Under the pieces are notes generated by a model, which searched no databases, was not told the DNA's origin, and saw only the letters and a program-made list of their open reading frames with translations. Shown here in pieces: positions 8,831-18,263 of a DNA stretch of 54,288 nt (position 1 is the stretch's first letter; the number at the start of each line of letters is the position of its first letter). Source of the stretch: Prochlorococcus sp. HOT208_60m_813L03 (GTDB taxonomy: Bacteria > Cyanobacteriota > Cyanobacteriia > PCC-6307 > Cyanobiaceae); NCBI GenBank assembly GCA_002026145.1, contig MWOQ01000183.1, positions 1 to 54,288 of the forward strand. The letters run 5' to 3'. The position numbers and the translations under genes are program-made.

Positions 8831-10099
8831 TCCTTTTAATAAAAAAACGGGATTATTTGGTTCTAATCTCATTCCTTCTGCAATACTTAAGTTTTTGTAA
8901 GTCTGAATTAAATTTAAGTTTGTTTTGAAATTTTTCTTTTCTAATTCCTCTTTCAATTCTTTTATGGTTTGGATATCTATTATTGGAATAATCACTATCT
9001 CTCCAGTATTCATAACCTTAGCCAGAGTATTTATAATTTTAATTTTAGTCTTTTTATCGCATCCACCTATTACTAATCTATTAGGTTTTTTCAAAGAACT
9101 AAATTTTTCATTATTCAAGGTATTATTTATATCTTCCTCAAAAACAAATTTTGGTTTGACGTTTAGTCGTTTTGAGTTTTCTAATATTAGTGATTTTGAG
9201 CCAATTCTTTTATCGATACAAAATAAATCTAAATTAGGCCTTAGTTTTAATGCTTCTAAACCAATTGACCCACAACCTGCTCCAATATCCCAAATAACAC
9301 CTTTTGCGGGGAGCTCTAAATCAGCTAAGATTTGAACGCGAACCTCCCGTTTAGTAAATAAATTTGGTCTATCATCAAATGTTTTAAAAACATGGTCACT
9401 TATTCCGAAAAGAGAGAGATTATCATTTGTGTAATTTTTATTTGTTTTTGTAAGAACAACAATGTTCAAACTTGATATATCAGATGGTAATGATTCTTTA
9501 AGATTTAATTTTCTTATACTTTCTTTGTCGAAGCCTATTTCTTCACAGAGCCAAAAATCATAAAAGTCAATCAGATTTAATTCTGATAAGTTTTCTTTGA
9601 TTAATTTTAAACTTTCATTATTTGAATCTGTAATAATAGACAAACTTAAAGGTCTTGCTTTAAGAGCCTCAACTAACTTAGTAGAGTCTCTACCGTGAAT
9701 ACTTACATTAACAGTATCTTGCCACGGAATCTTTAACTTACTAAATGCTAATTGAATGCAAGTATTTGAAGGGTAGAAACATAATTCATTTTTTGAAAAA
9801 TTTTCTAGTAATATTCTCCCAATTCCAAACCAAAGAGGATCCCCTCTAGAAATTAAAATAACATCAGTTTTTTGAGATCTAAGCCAGTTAACAAGTTCGT
9901 TATTACTTTTGCTCGAAAAAAATGATTTCTTTTTTAATAAGCCATTTTTGCTCCATGATTTAATATCTTCATAATATGAATTTGGAACTGCAATATTTTC
10001 TGTTTCTAAAAATAGATTTTGTAATTTGAAAGATAGATCCTCAAATTTATAGGAATTAATCCCAATTACATGAATTTTTCTATTAACTTTAGTCATCAA
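8822..10099 (-). CDS. cobL: Precorrin-6Y C5,15-methyltransferase (CbiE-CbiT fusion)
   Basis: This 425-residue fusion performs two methylations and a decarboxylation late in corrin ring synthesis, for the pseudocobalamin made by picocyanobacteria. The N-terminal CbiE-type tetrapyrrole methylase (about 8-215) has SRGDPLWFGIGRIL and IHGRDSTKLVEAL. The C-terminal CbiT domain (about 225-425) has a SAM-binding loop WDIGAGCGSIGLEAL and CIDKRIGS. The cofactor loops of both domains are intact. No cobalamin riboswitch is apparent upstream. Confidence 0.9.
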   Translation of the reverse strand: MMTKVNRKIHVIGINSYKFEDLSFKLQNLFLETENIAVPNSYYEDIKSWSKNGLLKKKSFFSSKSNNELVNWLRSQKTDVILISRGDPLWFGIGRILLENFSKNELCFYPSNTCIQLAFSKLKIPWQDTVNVSIHGRDSTKLVEALKARPLSLSIITDSNNESLKLIKENLSELNLIDFYDFWLCEEIGFDKESIRKLNLKESLPSDISSLNIVVLTKTNKNYTNDNLSLFGISDHVFKTFDDRPNLFTKREVRVQILADLELPAKGVIWDIGAGCGSIGLEALKLRPNLDLFCIDKRIGSKSLILENSKRLNVKPKFVFEEDINNTLNNEKFSSLKKPNRLVIGGCDKKTKIKIINTLAKVMNTGEIVIIPIIDIQTIKELKEELEKKNFKTNLNLIQTYKNLSIAEGMRLEPNNPVFLLKGKK

Positions 10100-10179
10100 T
10101 ATTTAATGAAATGGAACTCAATTGTTTGAATGTTTTATTAAATTATCTTATTATTATTCGAGTTATCATAGTAAATTAA

Positions 10180-10431
10180 TTGTCTGAAAGGAGAAAGAGA
10201 TTACATGATTTATTGTTAACTCTAATCAATAAAGATAGTGAATTTGAGTTTATTGAAGAAGATTCTAGCGATTTAACATCTAGCTATTCTGAAAAAGACA
10301 CATTGAATTTATCTCGAGTTATAGAAAAAAATCGTAAAATAATCAAAAGATATCAAGCTATTGTAAGAACGGCTGTAACTCTAGATGCCCTGATGGATTC
10401 TGAAAATGAAGAAAATTACAAAATCAAATAA
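10180..10431 (+). CDS. Small hypothetical protein, 83 aa
   Basis: I do not recognise this protein. It starts at TTG 10180 (SERRKRLHDLLL), has an acidic middle and a conserved-looking helical C-terminal part (LSRVIEKNRKIIKRYQAIVR). It has no membrane segment and no known motif. Its last 26 bases overlap the start of the DUF3122 gene, so the two are translationally coupled. I considered RNA polymerase omega because of size and helix content but it lacks that family's KRA-type motif. Confidence 0.75.
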   Translation: MSERRKRLHDLLLTLINKDSEFEFIEEDSSDLTSSYSEKDTLNLSRVIEKNRKIIKRYQAIVRTAVTLDALMDSENEENYKIK

Positions 10432-10906
10432 AATTATTTTTTTAAAAGGAATATTACCTTTACTTTTACTACTATCTGTTATTTTTAACCCATTAAAAGT
10501 ATCTGCAGAAGTCGCAGAAACAGAAATAAATGGGGAATTAATAAATGCTAGCAGTGAATTTCTAAGGGATTTGGACTTTGAGACTTGGCAATTAGTAGCT
10601 TATAAATCCCCTCTTTTTGAAGATAAATTAATCTTGAGAGTAATAGGATATCCAGGAAATCTCAGGATTGATCATCCCACTGACTTAAGGGTTGAATCAG
10701 GTAGAAAACAGTGGCTTTTAGATGATAAAACATTACTAAATGTGGAATTAGCAAATGATGGAAGACAAGCTGCTGCAGAATTTGATCTTGATGAATTGAT
10801 TAAAAATTTAGATAAAAATAGACCATTAAGATTATCTTTGTCAGGAGTTTTTTCTGAGTTACCTGTTCCTCCCTTCGTTGTTAAAGAGTGGAGATCAATA
10901 AACTGA
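10406..10906 (+). CDS. DUF3122 family exported protein
   Basis: A 166-residue protein with a clear export signal: basic KKITKSNK, a hydrophobic stretch at about 11-32, and a likely cleavage near VSA-EVAE. The mature part (FLRDLDFETWQLVAYKSP, LRVIGYPGNLRIDHP, VPPFVVKEWRSI) matches the DUF3122 group of cyanobacterial periplasmic/lumenal proteins of unknown role. It sits between the coupled 83-residue gene and ribD. Confidence 0.78.
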   Translation: MKKITKSNKIIFLKGILPLLLLLSVIFNPLKVSAEVAETEINGELINASSEFLRDLDFETWQLVAYKSPLFEDKLILRVIGYPGNLRIDHPTDLRVESGRKQWLLDDKTLLNVELANDGRQAAAEFDLDELIKNLDKNRPLRLSLSGVFSELPVPPFVVKEWRSIN

Positions 10907-10921
10907 ATTTGATTTTTGGAG

Positions 10922-12016
10922 ATGTCTGAAAACAATGTAAGCCATACAAAATGGATGAAAAGAGCAATTTTTTTGGCTGCTTTAGGCAAAAATACAACAA
11001 GTCCTAATCCTAGGGTGGGAGCAGTGATACTTGATAAGAATGGAAGCCTTATTTCAGAAGGATTTCATTTCAAGGCAGGGATGCCTCATGCTGAGGCAAT
11101 GGCTTTTAATAATTTAAAAAGTGATGCTAAAGGTGGAACAATGTATGTGAATCTTGAACCTTGTTGCCATCAAGGCAAAACACCTCCATGTGTAGATAAG
11201 GTGATATCCTCTGGATTAAAAAAGGTGTATATATCTATTAAAGACCCTGATAAAAGAGTCTCTGGCAAAGGGATTAAGTTTCTAAAGAAAGCTGGAATAC
11301 AAGTTCACTTAGGCTTATGTAAAAAAGAATCCTTAGATCTAAATAAGGCTTTTATTCATAGGAATATTACAAAAAAGGCATTTGGTGTTCTTAAATGGGC
11401 AATGAGTATAGATGGAAGAATAGCTTTAAAAAATGGAAAAAGTAAATGGATTACGAATGATGAATCAAGGTCACTAGTTCATTCTTTTAGAGCAGAATTT
11501 GATGCAATAATAATTGGGGGAAATACATTAAGAAGTGACAACCCACTTTTGACTACTAGAGGTTCAAAAAATCCTGAGCCTTTGCGAGTTGTTTTCACAA
11601 AAAGTTTAGATCTTCCTTCAAAAGCTAATCTTTGGGATTGTAGTAAGGCAAAAACTTTAGTTATTTATGATTCTTCTACAGCAAATGAAAGCTACCTCTC
11701 AAGGATTCCGAAATGTGTGGAGGTTGAAAAGGTATTATCAGATAACCCAGAGTTAATTTCAAAATTACTTGCAAAAAGAGGATGTAATAAAGTTCTATGG
11801 GAATGTGGCCCAGGATTGGCTACTGCCGCTATTCGATCTAATTGTATTCAGGAACTTATTACTTTTATTGCTCCAAAAATTTTAGGTGGAGATAATAGTA
11901 TGAATCCTCTAAGTGATTTTGAATTTAGAGAAATGCACGAAATCATTAAATTAAGTTATAGTCAGTTTAGTTTGATTGGAAATGATATATGTTTTAAAGG
12001 CTCATTAAAAAATTAA
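10922..12016 (+). CDS. ribD: Bifunctional riboflavin deaminase/reductase RibD
   Basis: RibD carries out the deamination and side-chain reduction steps after GTP cyclohydrolase II in riboflavin synthesis. The N-terminal zinc deaminase has HAEAMAF and EPCCHQGKTPPC; the C-terminal reductase (from about 150) has KWAMSIDGRIAL and IIIGGNTLRSDNPLL. I prefer the ATG at 10922 (MSENNVSHTKW) over an upstream TTG at 10916. With ribF elsewhere in the window, flavin genes are dispersed, not in an operon. Confidence 0.94.
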   Translation: MSENNVSHTKWMKRAIFLAALGKNTTSPNPRVGAVILDKNGSLISEGFHFKAGMPHAEAMAFNNLKSDAKGGTMYVNLEPCCHQGKTPPCVDKVISSGLKKVYISIKDPDKRVSGKGIKFLKKAGIQVHLGLCKKESLDLNKAFIHRNITKKAFGVLKWAMSIDGRIALKNGKSKWITNDESRSLVHSFRAEFDAIIIGGNTLRSDNPLLTTRGSKNPEPLRVVFTKSLDLPSKANLWDCSKAKTLVIYDSSTANESYLSRIPKCVEVEKVLSDNPELISKLLAKRGCNKVLWECGPGLATAAIRSNCIQELITFIAPKILGGDNSMNPLSDFEFREMHEIIKLSYSQFSLIGNDICFKGSLKN

Positions 12017-12032
12017 TTTTAGTACTAGTTTT

Positions 12033-12152
12033 ATGAGTCAAAGTACCGTACGGTTCTTACCCAAAAAAAACAATACAGATACGGAAACTCTTCGTTTAGT
12101 TTATAATAAACTAACAATTGAACATAACTATGCCAATAAGACAAGACGATAA
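12033..12152 (+). CDS. Possible small ORF overlapping the ftsH start
   Basis: ATG at 12033 opens a 39-residue frame (MSQSTVRFLPKKNNTDTETL... ending YANKTRR) in the otherwise empty gap before ftsH, running 23 bases past the preferred ftsH ATG in a different frame. Composition is plausible for a basic small protein, and the frame uses common codons. It resembles no family I know. It could instead be chance coding within the ftsH 5' leader. Confidence 0.3.
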   Translation: MSQSTVRFLPKKNNTDTETLRLVYNKLTIEHNYANKTRR

Positions 12153-13992
12153 TCAACCTAATAGAAGATTCGGAATTGTAAATATCATTTTGATAGGAGT
12201 TGGGGCATTACTTCTATTTAGTAGCCTTTTCCCTAATCAGAATATGCAAATCCCCAGGGTTCCTTATTCTTTATTTATTGATCAGGTTAATGATGGCGAA
12301 GTTAAGCGTGCATATATCACACAAGAACAGATTAGATATGAGTTAAATGGAGCTGAAGAAGGAGCCCCTTCTGTTTTAGCAACAACTCCAATTTTTGATA
12401 TGGACCTCCCCCAAAGGTTAGAAAATAAAGGGGTGGAATTCGCTGCCGCTCCTCCCAAAAAACCTAATTTTTTCTCTACCATATTGAGTTGGGTTGTTCC
12501 TCCTTTAATTTTTATCCTTGTTTTACAATTCTTCGCTAGAAGAAGTATGGGTGGAGGAGGTGCTCAGGGAGCTCTTAGTTTTACTAAAAGTAAAGCAAAA
12601 GTTTACGTCCCTGATGATGAATCAAAAGTAACATTTGCTGATGTGGCTGGCGTTGATGAAGCTAAGGATGAATTAACGGAAATAGTTGATTTTCTAAAAA
12701 AACCTGAGAGATACACAGATATCGGTGCGAGAATACCAAAAGGTGTTCTTCTTGTGGGACCTCCAGGAACAGGTAAAACTCTTCTTTCAAAAGCTGTTGC
12801 GGGAGAAGCAGAGGTTCCTTTCTTTATAATTTCTGGTTCTGAATTTGTCGAGCTTTTTGTTGGTGCAGGTGCAGCAAGAGTAAGAGATCTTTTTGAACAA
12901 GCAAAGAAAAAAGCTCCATGTATTATTTTTATTGATGAATTGGATGCTATTGGTAAAAGTCGTTCTGGATCTATGGGAGTCGTTGGCGGCAATGATGAAA
13001 GAGAACAAACATTAAATCAACTTCTTACAGAAATGGATGGCTTTGCCTCCGCAGATAAACCAGTTATAGTACTTGCTGCTACTAACCAACCGGAAGTACT
13101 AGATGCCGCGTTATTAAGGCCTGGAAGATTTGATAGGCAAGTATTAGTCGATAGACCAGATTTGTCTGGTAGAAAAACTATATTGGAGATATACACCAAG
13201 AAAGTTAAACTGGCTGACTCAATTGACTTGGACTCTATTGCCCAAGCTACTAGTGGGTTTGCTGGCGCTGATTTAGCCAACATGGTAAACGAAGCCGCTT
13301 TGCTTGCTGCCAGAGCTAAAAGAAAAAGTGTGGAGCAACAAGATTTGAGTGAGGCAATTGAAAGAGTAGTTGCTGGTCTGGAAAAGAAGAGTAGAGTTCT
13401 TCAAGATGATGAAAAGAAAGTTGTTGCTTATCACGAAGTCGGTCATGCTATCGTTGGCCATCTTATGCCAGGAGGTTCAAAAGTTGCCAAGATTTCAATT
13501 GTCCCAAGAGGCATGAGTGCACTTGGTTATACTCTTCAATTGCCAACTGAAGAAAGATTTTTGAATTCTAAAGAGGAATTAAAAGGACAAATAGCAACAC
13601 TTCTTGGAGGAAGATCAGCAGAAGAGGTCGTTTTTGGAAAGATTACTACAGGGGCCTCAAATGATTTACAAAGAGCAACTGACATAGCAGAACAAATGGT
13701 TGGTACATTCGGAATGAGTGATATTCTTGGACCCCTTGCTTATGACAAACAAGGTGGAGGTCAGTTCTTAGGAAATGGAAACAATCCAAGAAGATCTGTA
13801 AGTGATGCTACTGCTCAAGCAATTGACAAAGAGGTTAGAGGTTTAGTTGATGATGCACACGAAACAGCGCTTAATATTTTGAGGAATAATTTACCTCTTC
13901 TTGAATCAATTTCTCAAAAAATCCTCCAAGAAGAAGTTATTGAGGGTGAGGATCTTAAAACTCTCTTAGCAGAGAGTAAAATGCCTGCATAG
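12130..13992 (+). CDS. ftsH: ATP-dependent zinc metalloprotease FtsH
   Basis: FtsH is a hexameric membrane AAA+ protease; cyanobacterial members degrade damaged photosystem proteins and control stress responses. Two N-terminal membrane segments (about 18-36 and 118-136) flank a short lumenal domain. The AAA domain has Walker A GPPGTGKT and Walker B FIDELDA, and the protease domain has the zinc motif HEVGH. The C-terminus is complete (LAESKMPA). The start is probably ATG 12130 (MPIRQDDNQ); an in-frame TTG lies at 12118. Confidence 0.96.
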   Translation: MPIRQDDNQPNRRFGIVNIILIGVGALLLFSSLFPNQNMQIPRVPYSLFIDQVNDGEVKRAYITQEQIRYELNGAEEGAPSVLATTPIFDMDLPQRLENKGVEFAAAPPKKPNFFSTILSWVVPPLIFILVLQFFARRSMGGGGAQGALSFTKSKAKVYVPDDESKVTFADVAGVDEAKDELTEIVDFLKKPERYTDIGARIPKGVLLVGPPGTGKTLLSKAVAGEAEVPFFIISGSEFVELFVGAGAARVRDLFEQAKKKAPCIIFIDELDAIGKSRSGSMGVVGGNDEREQTLNQLLTEMDGFASADKPVIVLAATNQPEVLDAALLRPGRFDRQVLVDRPDLSGRKTILEIYTKKVKLADSIDLDSIAQATSGFAGADLANMVNEAALLAARAKRKSVEQQDLSEAIERVVAGLEKKSRVLQDDEKKVVAYHEVGHAIVGHLMPGGSKVAKISIVPRGMSALGYTLQLPTEERFLNSKEELKGQIATLLGGRSAEEVVFGKITTGASNDLQRATDIAEQMVGTFGMSDILGPLAYDKQGGGQFLGNGNNPRRSVSDATAQAIDKEVRGLVDDAHETALNILRNNLPLLESISQKILQEEVIEGEDLKTLLAESKMPA

Positions 13993-14020
13993 TAGAATTT
14001 AGGTTTTAGTACAAAGTTAG

Positions 14021-14947
14021 ATGTTCAACCCGATCAAGCTTGGAAGCAAAAATTTTTTATCAAGCTTGGATATCTCTTGTGAAGAATTTCTTCATATTTT
14101 AGAGATAGCAAAAAGTTTTAAAAATAAAGATCTAAATATCAAACTCAAAGAAAAAGTATTAGGGTTAATTTTTGATAAGTCATCAACTCGTACCAGAGTT
14201 AGTTTCCAGGTGGCAATGTCAAGACTTGGCGGCACTACGGTTGACCTAAATCCTACTACTTCACAAATTGGGAGAGGGGAGCCAATTAGAGATACAGCAA
14301 GAGTGCTAAGTAGATACTGCGATGTTCTTGCGATAAGAACATTTAAACAAACTGATTTGGAAGAGTATGCAAAATGGTCCTCTAAGCCAGTTATTAATGC
14401 TCTTACTGATTTAGAACATCCATGTCAGGCTTTAGCTGATTTTATGACAATTAAAGAGGAATTTCTTGATTTTAAAGATGTAGTTTTGACATTTATTGGA
14501 GACGGTAATAACGTCGCAAATTCTCTTATTTTATGTGGCGCGTTTTTAGGAGTAGAAGTTAGGATTGCCTGTCCTAAAGGTTATGAACCTAACTCGTCGT
14601 TGATTGATAAAGCATATGAAATATATGAAAATAAGAATTTGTTGAAAATCACTAATGATCCTAATGCCGCTGTTTTAGGAGCAAATGTTCTTTATACAGA
14701 TGTTTGGTCATCTATGGGTGAAGAAAATCAAAAAGATGAGAAAGAAAAAGTTTTTAAAGGGTTCACTATTGATAGTGATTTAGTTAGCAAGGCTGACAAA
14801 GATGCAATTATTCTTCATTGCCTTCCTGCATATAGATCCAAAGAGATAACTGATGAAATATTTGAAAGTCACAAAAGTAGAATTTTTGATCAAGCGGAAA
14901 ATAGATTACATGCTCAACAAGCTCTTTTGTCTTGTATTCTCCAGTAG
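14021..14947 (+). CDS. argF: Ornithine carbamoyltransferase
   Basis: This enzyme joins carbamoyl phosphate to ornithine to give citrulline in arginine synthesis. The carbamoyl-phosphate loop STRTRVSFQVA and the ornithine-site HCLPAYRSKEIT motif are intact, together with LEHPCQALADFMT. It is 308 residues, the normal size. It begins 28 bases after ftsH and ends 57 bases before lexA. Confidence 0.96.
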   Translation: MFNPIKLGSKNFLSSLDISCEEFLHILEIAKSFKNKDLNIKLKEKVLGLIFDKSSTRTRVSFQVAMSRLGGTTVDLNPTTSQIGRGEPIRDTARVLSRYCDVLAIRTFKQTDLEEYAKWSSKPVINALTDLEHPCQALADFMTIKEEFLDFKDVVLTFIGDGNNVANSLILCGAFLGVEVRIACPKGYEPNSSLIDKAYEIYENKNLLKITNDPNAAVLGANVLYTDVWSSMGEENQKDEKEKVFKGFTIDSDLVSKADKDAIILHCLPAYRSKEITDEIFESHKSRIFDQAENRLHAQQALLSCILQ

Positions 14948-14974
14948 GAATACTTGCAAACTAACTAATAAAAG

Positions 14975-14988
14975 GGTACAAATGTATT
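14975..14988 (+). promoter_or_regulatory. Candidate LexA (SOS) box upstream of lexA
   Basis: GGTACAAATGTATT fits the published cyanobacterial LexA-box pattern (RGTAC-N3-DGTWCB) except for one base (T in place of C near the end). It lies 17-30 bases before the lexA ATG, the right place for autorepression. The match was made by eye. Confidence 0.5.
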
Positions 14989-15004
14989 AGTATGCATTTG
15001 TTTT

Positions 15005-15622
15005 ATGGAAACTTCTTCAGGGGACAATCTTACCCAAGCTCAGAATGAGCTCTATGGATGGATAAAAGAATATATGAAAAACTTTCAACATAGCCCATCC
15101 ATCAGACAAATGATGCAAGCTATGGGATTGAAATCTCCTGCTCCAATTCAAAGTCGTTTAAAACATTTGCAAGAAAAGGGCTACATCTCTTGGCAAGAAG
15201 GTAAAGCAAGAACAATGCAAATAGTTGATGAAATTATAGAAGGTGTACCAATTATGGGTTCAGTCGCCGCTGGAGGTTTAATTGAAACTTATTCAGATGT
15301 TCAAGAGAATTTAGATATTTCTGATGTTTTAAAAAAGAAAAATATTTTTGCACTTACAGTTAATGGAGATTCTATGATAGACGCATGTATTGCAGATGGA
15401 GATATGGTTCTAATGGAGCCAATTACAGATTCATATTCACTTAGAAACGGAACTATTGTTAGTGCATTGGTTCCAGGTTTAGGAACAACTTTAAAGTATT
15501 TTGTTAAAAGAGGAGGAAAAATATTTCTTGAAGCAGCAAATCCAGCTTATGAACCTATTGAATTAGATTTAGACCAAGCTGTTTTTCAGGGAAAACTATT
15601 AGCAGTATGGAGAAAGTTATAG
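15005..15622 (+). CDS. lexA: LexA repressor
   Basis: A 205-residue LexA with an N-terminal winged-helix domain (about 10-70; HSPSIRQMMQAMGLKSPAPI) and a C-terminal S24 autoprotease domain. The Ala-Gly self-cleavage bond is present (GSVAAGGLIE), as are the catalytic Ser (GDSMIDACIADGD) and Lys (TTLKYF). It should therefore respond to RecA-bound single-stranded DNA, unlike LexA proteins of some cyanobacteria that have lost these residues. It is the last core gene before the polysaccharide island. Confidence 0.93.
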   Translation: METSSGDNLTQAQNELYGWIKEYMKNFQHSPSIRQMMQAMGLKSPAPIQSRLKHLQEKGYISWQEGKARTMQIVDEIIEGVPIMGSVAAGGLIETYSDVQENLDISDVLKKKNIFALTVNGDSMIDACIADGDMVLMEPITDSYSLRNGTIVSALVPGLGTTLKYFVKRGGKIFLEAANPAYEPIELDLDQAVFQGKLLAVWRKL

Positions 15623-15737
15623 ATAGACTCAGGCAAAAAAAAAATATTTTATTTAAAAAAGGATTTAAGTTATAATTTAATTAATTAAGATAATTTTCAA
15701 CTTGAAAAACAAGTTTTTTGTATTTTTCTATATCTTT

Positions 15738-15827
15738 TTATTTATAACACTTAATAAGTTCAGCCAATGATGTTATTGGAGAAATTACAATTCCATGCAT
15801 TGGAGTTTCCTCAACATATGTTCTCAT
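15738..15827 (-). pseudogene. Possible gene remnant, 29 codons
   Basis: In the gap between lexA and the Wzz-like gene, the minus strand has an open frame from ATG 15827 to TAA 15738 (MRTYVEETPMHGIVISPITS...). It reads like the C-terminal end of a globular protein rather than a small gene, so it may be the remnant of a gene lost at the island edge. No family recognised. Confidence 0.22.
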
Positions 15828-15851
15828 TAAAGCAAATTCTGATTAATTAAA

Positions 15852-17621
15852 ATGGAAAAAAATTCAAATTTTAAAAATATTGCTTCTGAACAAATTGTTG
15901 AGGATGAAATAGACCTAATGGCTATTCTTTATTTCTTATTACGAAATAAGGTTTTAATAGGTTTTACAACTTTAATAACTTTTGTTCTTTCTTTTTTTTA
16001 TAGTCTAAATTTAAAGAAAGTTTGGGAAGGTCAGTTTCAGATAGTATTAAATTCCGAACAGGAGTCTAAATTTAATTCTATAGGTCCTTCTTTACTAAGT
16101 GATTTAATAGGCAGTAATAAAAGCAGTAATATAAAAACCGAAGTTGGAATTCTTAAAAGTCCTTCAGTTTTGATGCCTATTTATGAATTAGTAAATGAAA
16201 CAAGTGGAATAGATATAGAAAATAAAGTACCTTTTTCAAAATGGCAATCTAATTTAGATGTTGAATTACAGAAAGGGACTACAATACTTAATATTGCTTA
16301 TAGAGATACTAGTAAAGAAATAATTTTGCCTGCTCTAGAAAAAATGTCATTAATTTATCAAGAATATGCTAAAAAAAATAAGAAAAGAGGGGAAGCTTTA
16401 ACTGAGAAATATTTAATAAATCAAATTAATTTATTTAAGGAAAAAAGTGCAAAGTCTATTAAAGAAGCCCAAGATTTTGCAATTGATCAAGATATGATTT
16501 ATGTACAAAATAAATTTTATTCTGGTAATGACATTAATGGAAATATGAATAAACAGTATTCTCAAGATCCAAATATGTCTGTAAAAAAAAATTCGGGCTT
16601 TGAACAACAATACTTAGGTACAATTCTAAATATAGAGACAATTAGAGTTTCTTCAGCAAATAAAATACGAATAAAAATTCTTCAAATAAAAAAAATTAAT
16701 GAACTATCCCCAACTGATTATGAAAGTTTGCAATATTTTGGCTCATCGACGCCTGCTCTTAATGAGACAGGATTGCCAGAAAGATTAAATGAAATTGAGG
16801 GAGAATTAGTTGCTTTAAGAACTAAATACTTTGAAAATGAACCTGAAATAATCAGATTATTAGAGGAAAAAAAACTAACAATAGATCTACTTAAATCAAG
16901 AGCAATAAAATATTTAAAAATTGCGAAACTAGAAGCTGAGGCAACAATGGAAGCAGCTATGAGACCAAAAGAAGTGCTTTTAAAATATAGAGAATTCACA
17001 AGGGAGGCTGCTAGAGATGAAAAAACTTTATTTGCATTAGAGGATGATTTAAGAGCGCTTAGGCTTCAAAAAGCAAAATTATCTGATCCATGGCAATTAA
17101 TTACTCAACCAACATTATTAAAAAATCCCGTTGCTCCATCGAAAAGAAATATAAGTTTTTTGGCCTTAGTAATGGGTTTCTTTTTAGGAACGGTAGTAGC
17201 AACTTATAAAGAAAAAAAGTCTGACAAGATTTATTCCATTCAACTATTCGAAAAACTTTTATCAACCTCATTATTAGGAAGAATTAGTAGATACGATCAA
17301 ATGATTGATTCAGATCAAATAAATTTTTTAAAGGAATTTTTGGAAACGCAAAATAAAAAAACGATTTCCTTTATTACCTTAGAAGATGTCAATAATTCTT
17401 ATTTACAAAATTTAAGAGATTTTTTAATGAAAGAAATTAAAATAGATATGAAGATAAATGTTATTTCATCGCAAATTCCTTTAGAAAATTCCAAGAATTC
17501 AGATTTTACAATATTATTTACCTCTCTCGATCATGCTTCTAACTCTAAAATCAAGACTTTAAAAAATAGATTTACCTTATTAAATATTGATTTAAAAGGT
17601 TTTATTTTATTATTTGAATAA
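15852..17621 (+). CDS. Wzz/GumC-like polysaccharide chain-length determinant
   Basis: A 589-residue polysaccharide co-polymerase that would set glycan chain length with a Wzy polymerase. The first membrane segment is at about 34-52, followed by a long periplasmic coiled region rich in Glu/Lys (about 60-420), the family's Pro-rich stretch (QPTLLKNPVAPSK) and a second membrane segment at about 432-451. A C-terminal cytoplasmic tail of about 135 residues has the strand/helix rhythm of the bacterial tyrosine kinase often fused here (ISFITLEDVNNSYLQNLRDF), but there is no Walker A lysine, so no kinase activity is expected. It stands alone, 230 bases after lexA, just before tRNA-Ala. Confidence 0.85.
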   Translation: MEKNSNFKNIASEQIVEDEIDLMAILYFLLRNKVLIGFTTLITFVLSFFYSLNLKKVWEGQFQIVLNSEQESKFNSIGPSLLSDLIGSNKSSNIKTEVGILKSPSVLMPIYELVNETSGIDIENKVPFSKWQSNLDVELQKGTTILNIAYRDTSKEIILPALEKMSLIYQEYAKKNKKRGEALTEKYLINQINLFKEKSAKSIKEAQDFAIDQDMIYVQNKFYSGNDINGNMNKQYSQDPNMSVKKNSGFEQQYLGTILNIETIRVSSANKIRIKILQIKKINELSPTDYESLQYFGSSTPALNETGLPERLNEIEGELVALRTKYFENEPEIIRLLEEKKLTIDLLKSRAIKYLKIAKLEAEATMEAAMRPKEVLLKYREFTREAARDEKTLFALEDDLRALRLQKAKLSDPWQLITQPTLLKNPVAPSKRNISFLALVMGFFLGTVVATYKEKKSDKIYSIQLFEKLLSTSLLGRISRYDQMIDSDQINFLKEFLETQNKKTISFITLEDVNNSYLQNLRDFLMKEIKIDMKINVISSQIPLENSKNSDFTILFTSLDHASNSKIKTLKNRFTLLNIDLKGFILLFE

Positions 17622-17969
17622 GTTTTGTTTATGTTATAAAAGCTTTTTATAGGAGCTTAAATCTTCCAAAATGACAATTAAAAATGAAAAAAAGATAATT
17701 AAGTTGCAAAAATATCTAAAAATGAATCTTGTTAAAAGTCTACGTGTACTTTTTCTGCCTTCTACACTCCATCGACAATCAACTTGGTTTTTTTATTAGG
17801 TGCGAAATTGCTTAAGAAGATCTTCAGAAGGCATGCTACAGCTTGTAAACCTCAAGGTGCTTTTTAAGGTGCAGATTTCAATAATCAAATGCTATAAAGT
17901 ACTATATGAATTACGGCAGTTAGGAAAGGAATCTTCAGATTTATTTATACAACTGTTGTTTAACGATAT
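17622..17969. other. Gap between Wzz-like gene and tRNA-Ala
   Basis: About 350 bases. An AT hairpin around 17634-17651 (TTATAAAAGCTTTTTATA) could end transcription of the Wzz-like gene. A 42-codon open frame begins at ATG 17671 (MTIKNEKKIIKLQKYLKMNL...) but carries no recognisable domain and may be debris. No tRNA fragment is visible on this side of the tRNA. Confidence 0.35.
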
Positions 17970-18042
17970 GGGGCCATAGCTCAGTTGGTAGAGCACCTGC
18001 ATGGCATGCAGGGGGTCAGCGGTTCGAGTCCGCTTGGCTCCA
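17970..18042 (+). tRNA. trnA-GGC: tRNA-Ala (anticodon GGC)
   Basis: A complete 73-base cloverleaf: acceptor GGGGCCA/TGGCTCC with the alanine identity pair G3-U70, D stem GCTC/GAGC, anticodon stem CCTGC/GCAGG with loop ATGGCAT (anticodon GGC at 18003-18005), T arm AGCGG-TTCGAGT-CCGCT and discriminator A. CCA is not encoded. Its 3' 42 bases recur twice downstream, marking this gene as the integration site of the neighbouring island. Confidence 0.96.
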
Positions 18043-18263
18043 TTAGGATTCTCGCCATTTATACCAATTAATTTGACCAATTATTCATAAAAAACTATAC
18101 GTTTTGATAAGGTAAAATACGGAAAATATTACCTTTCTGCATCCACCTCTTCATCCAATTGTAGAACTTATGAAAACTATAAATTGATATAGAAAAGAGT
18201 TTTTAATTTTTTTAAATAATTAAGAATCTTTTTTAAATATAATTTTTCTTAATTAATTTATTC

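Noticed and set aside
8925-9335. 136-codon plus-strand frame within the cobL-type gene
   Set aside because: Antisense shadow of a recognised enzyme; composition is Phe/Ser/Ile-rich without a domain.
12045-12054. ACCGTACGGT palindrome upstream of ftsH
   Set aside because: A single 10-base palindrome inside a possible small ORF, with no second copy and no known factor; not enough for an operator call.
12603-12992. 129-codon minus-strand frame within ftsH
   Set aside because: Antisense shadow of the strongly conserved AAA domain; Ser/Pro/Thr-rich with no motif.
17892-18080. 62-codon minus-strand frame covering the tRNA-Ala
   Set aside because: It is the antisense of the tRNA (GAKRTRTADPLHAMQ is a well-known false protein from tRNA genes).
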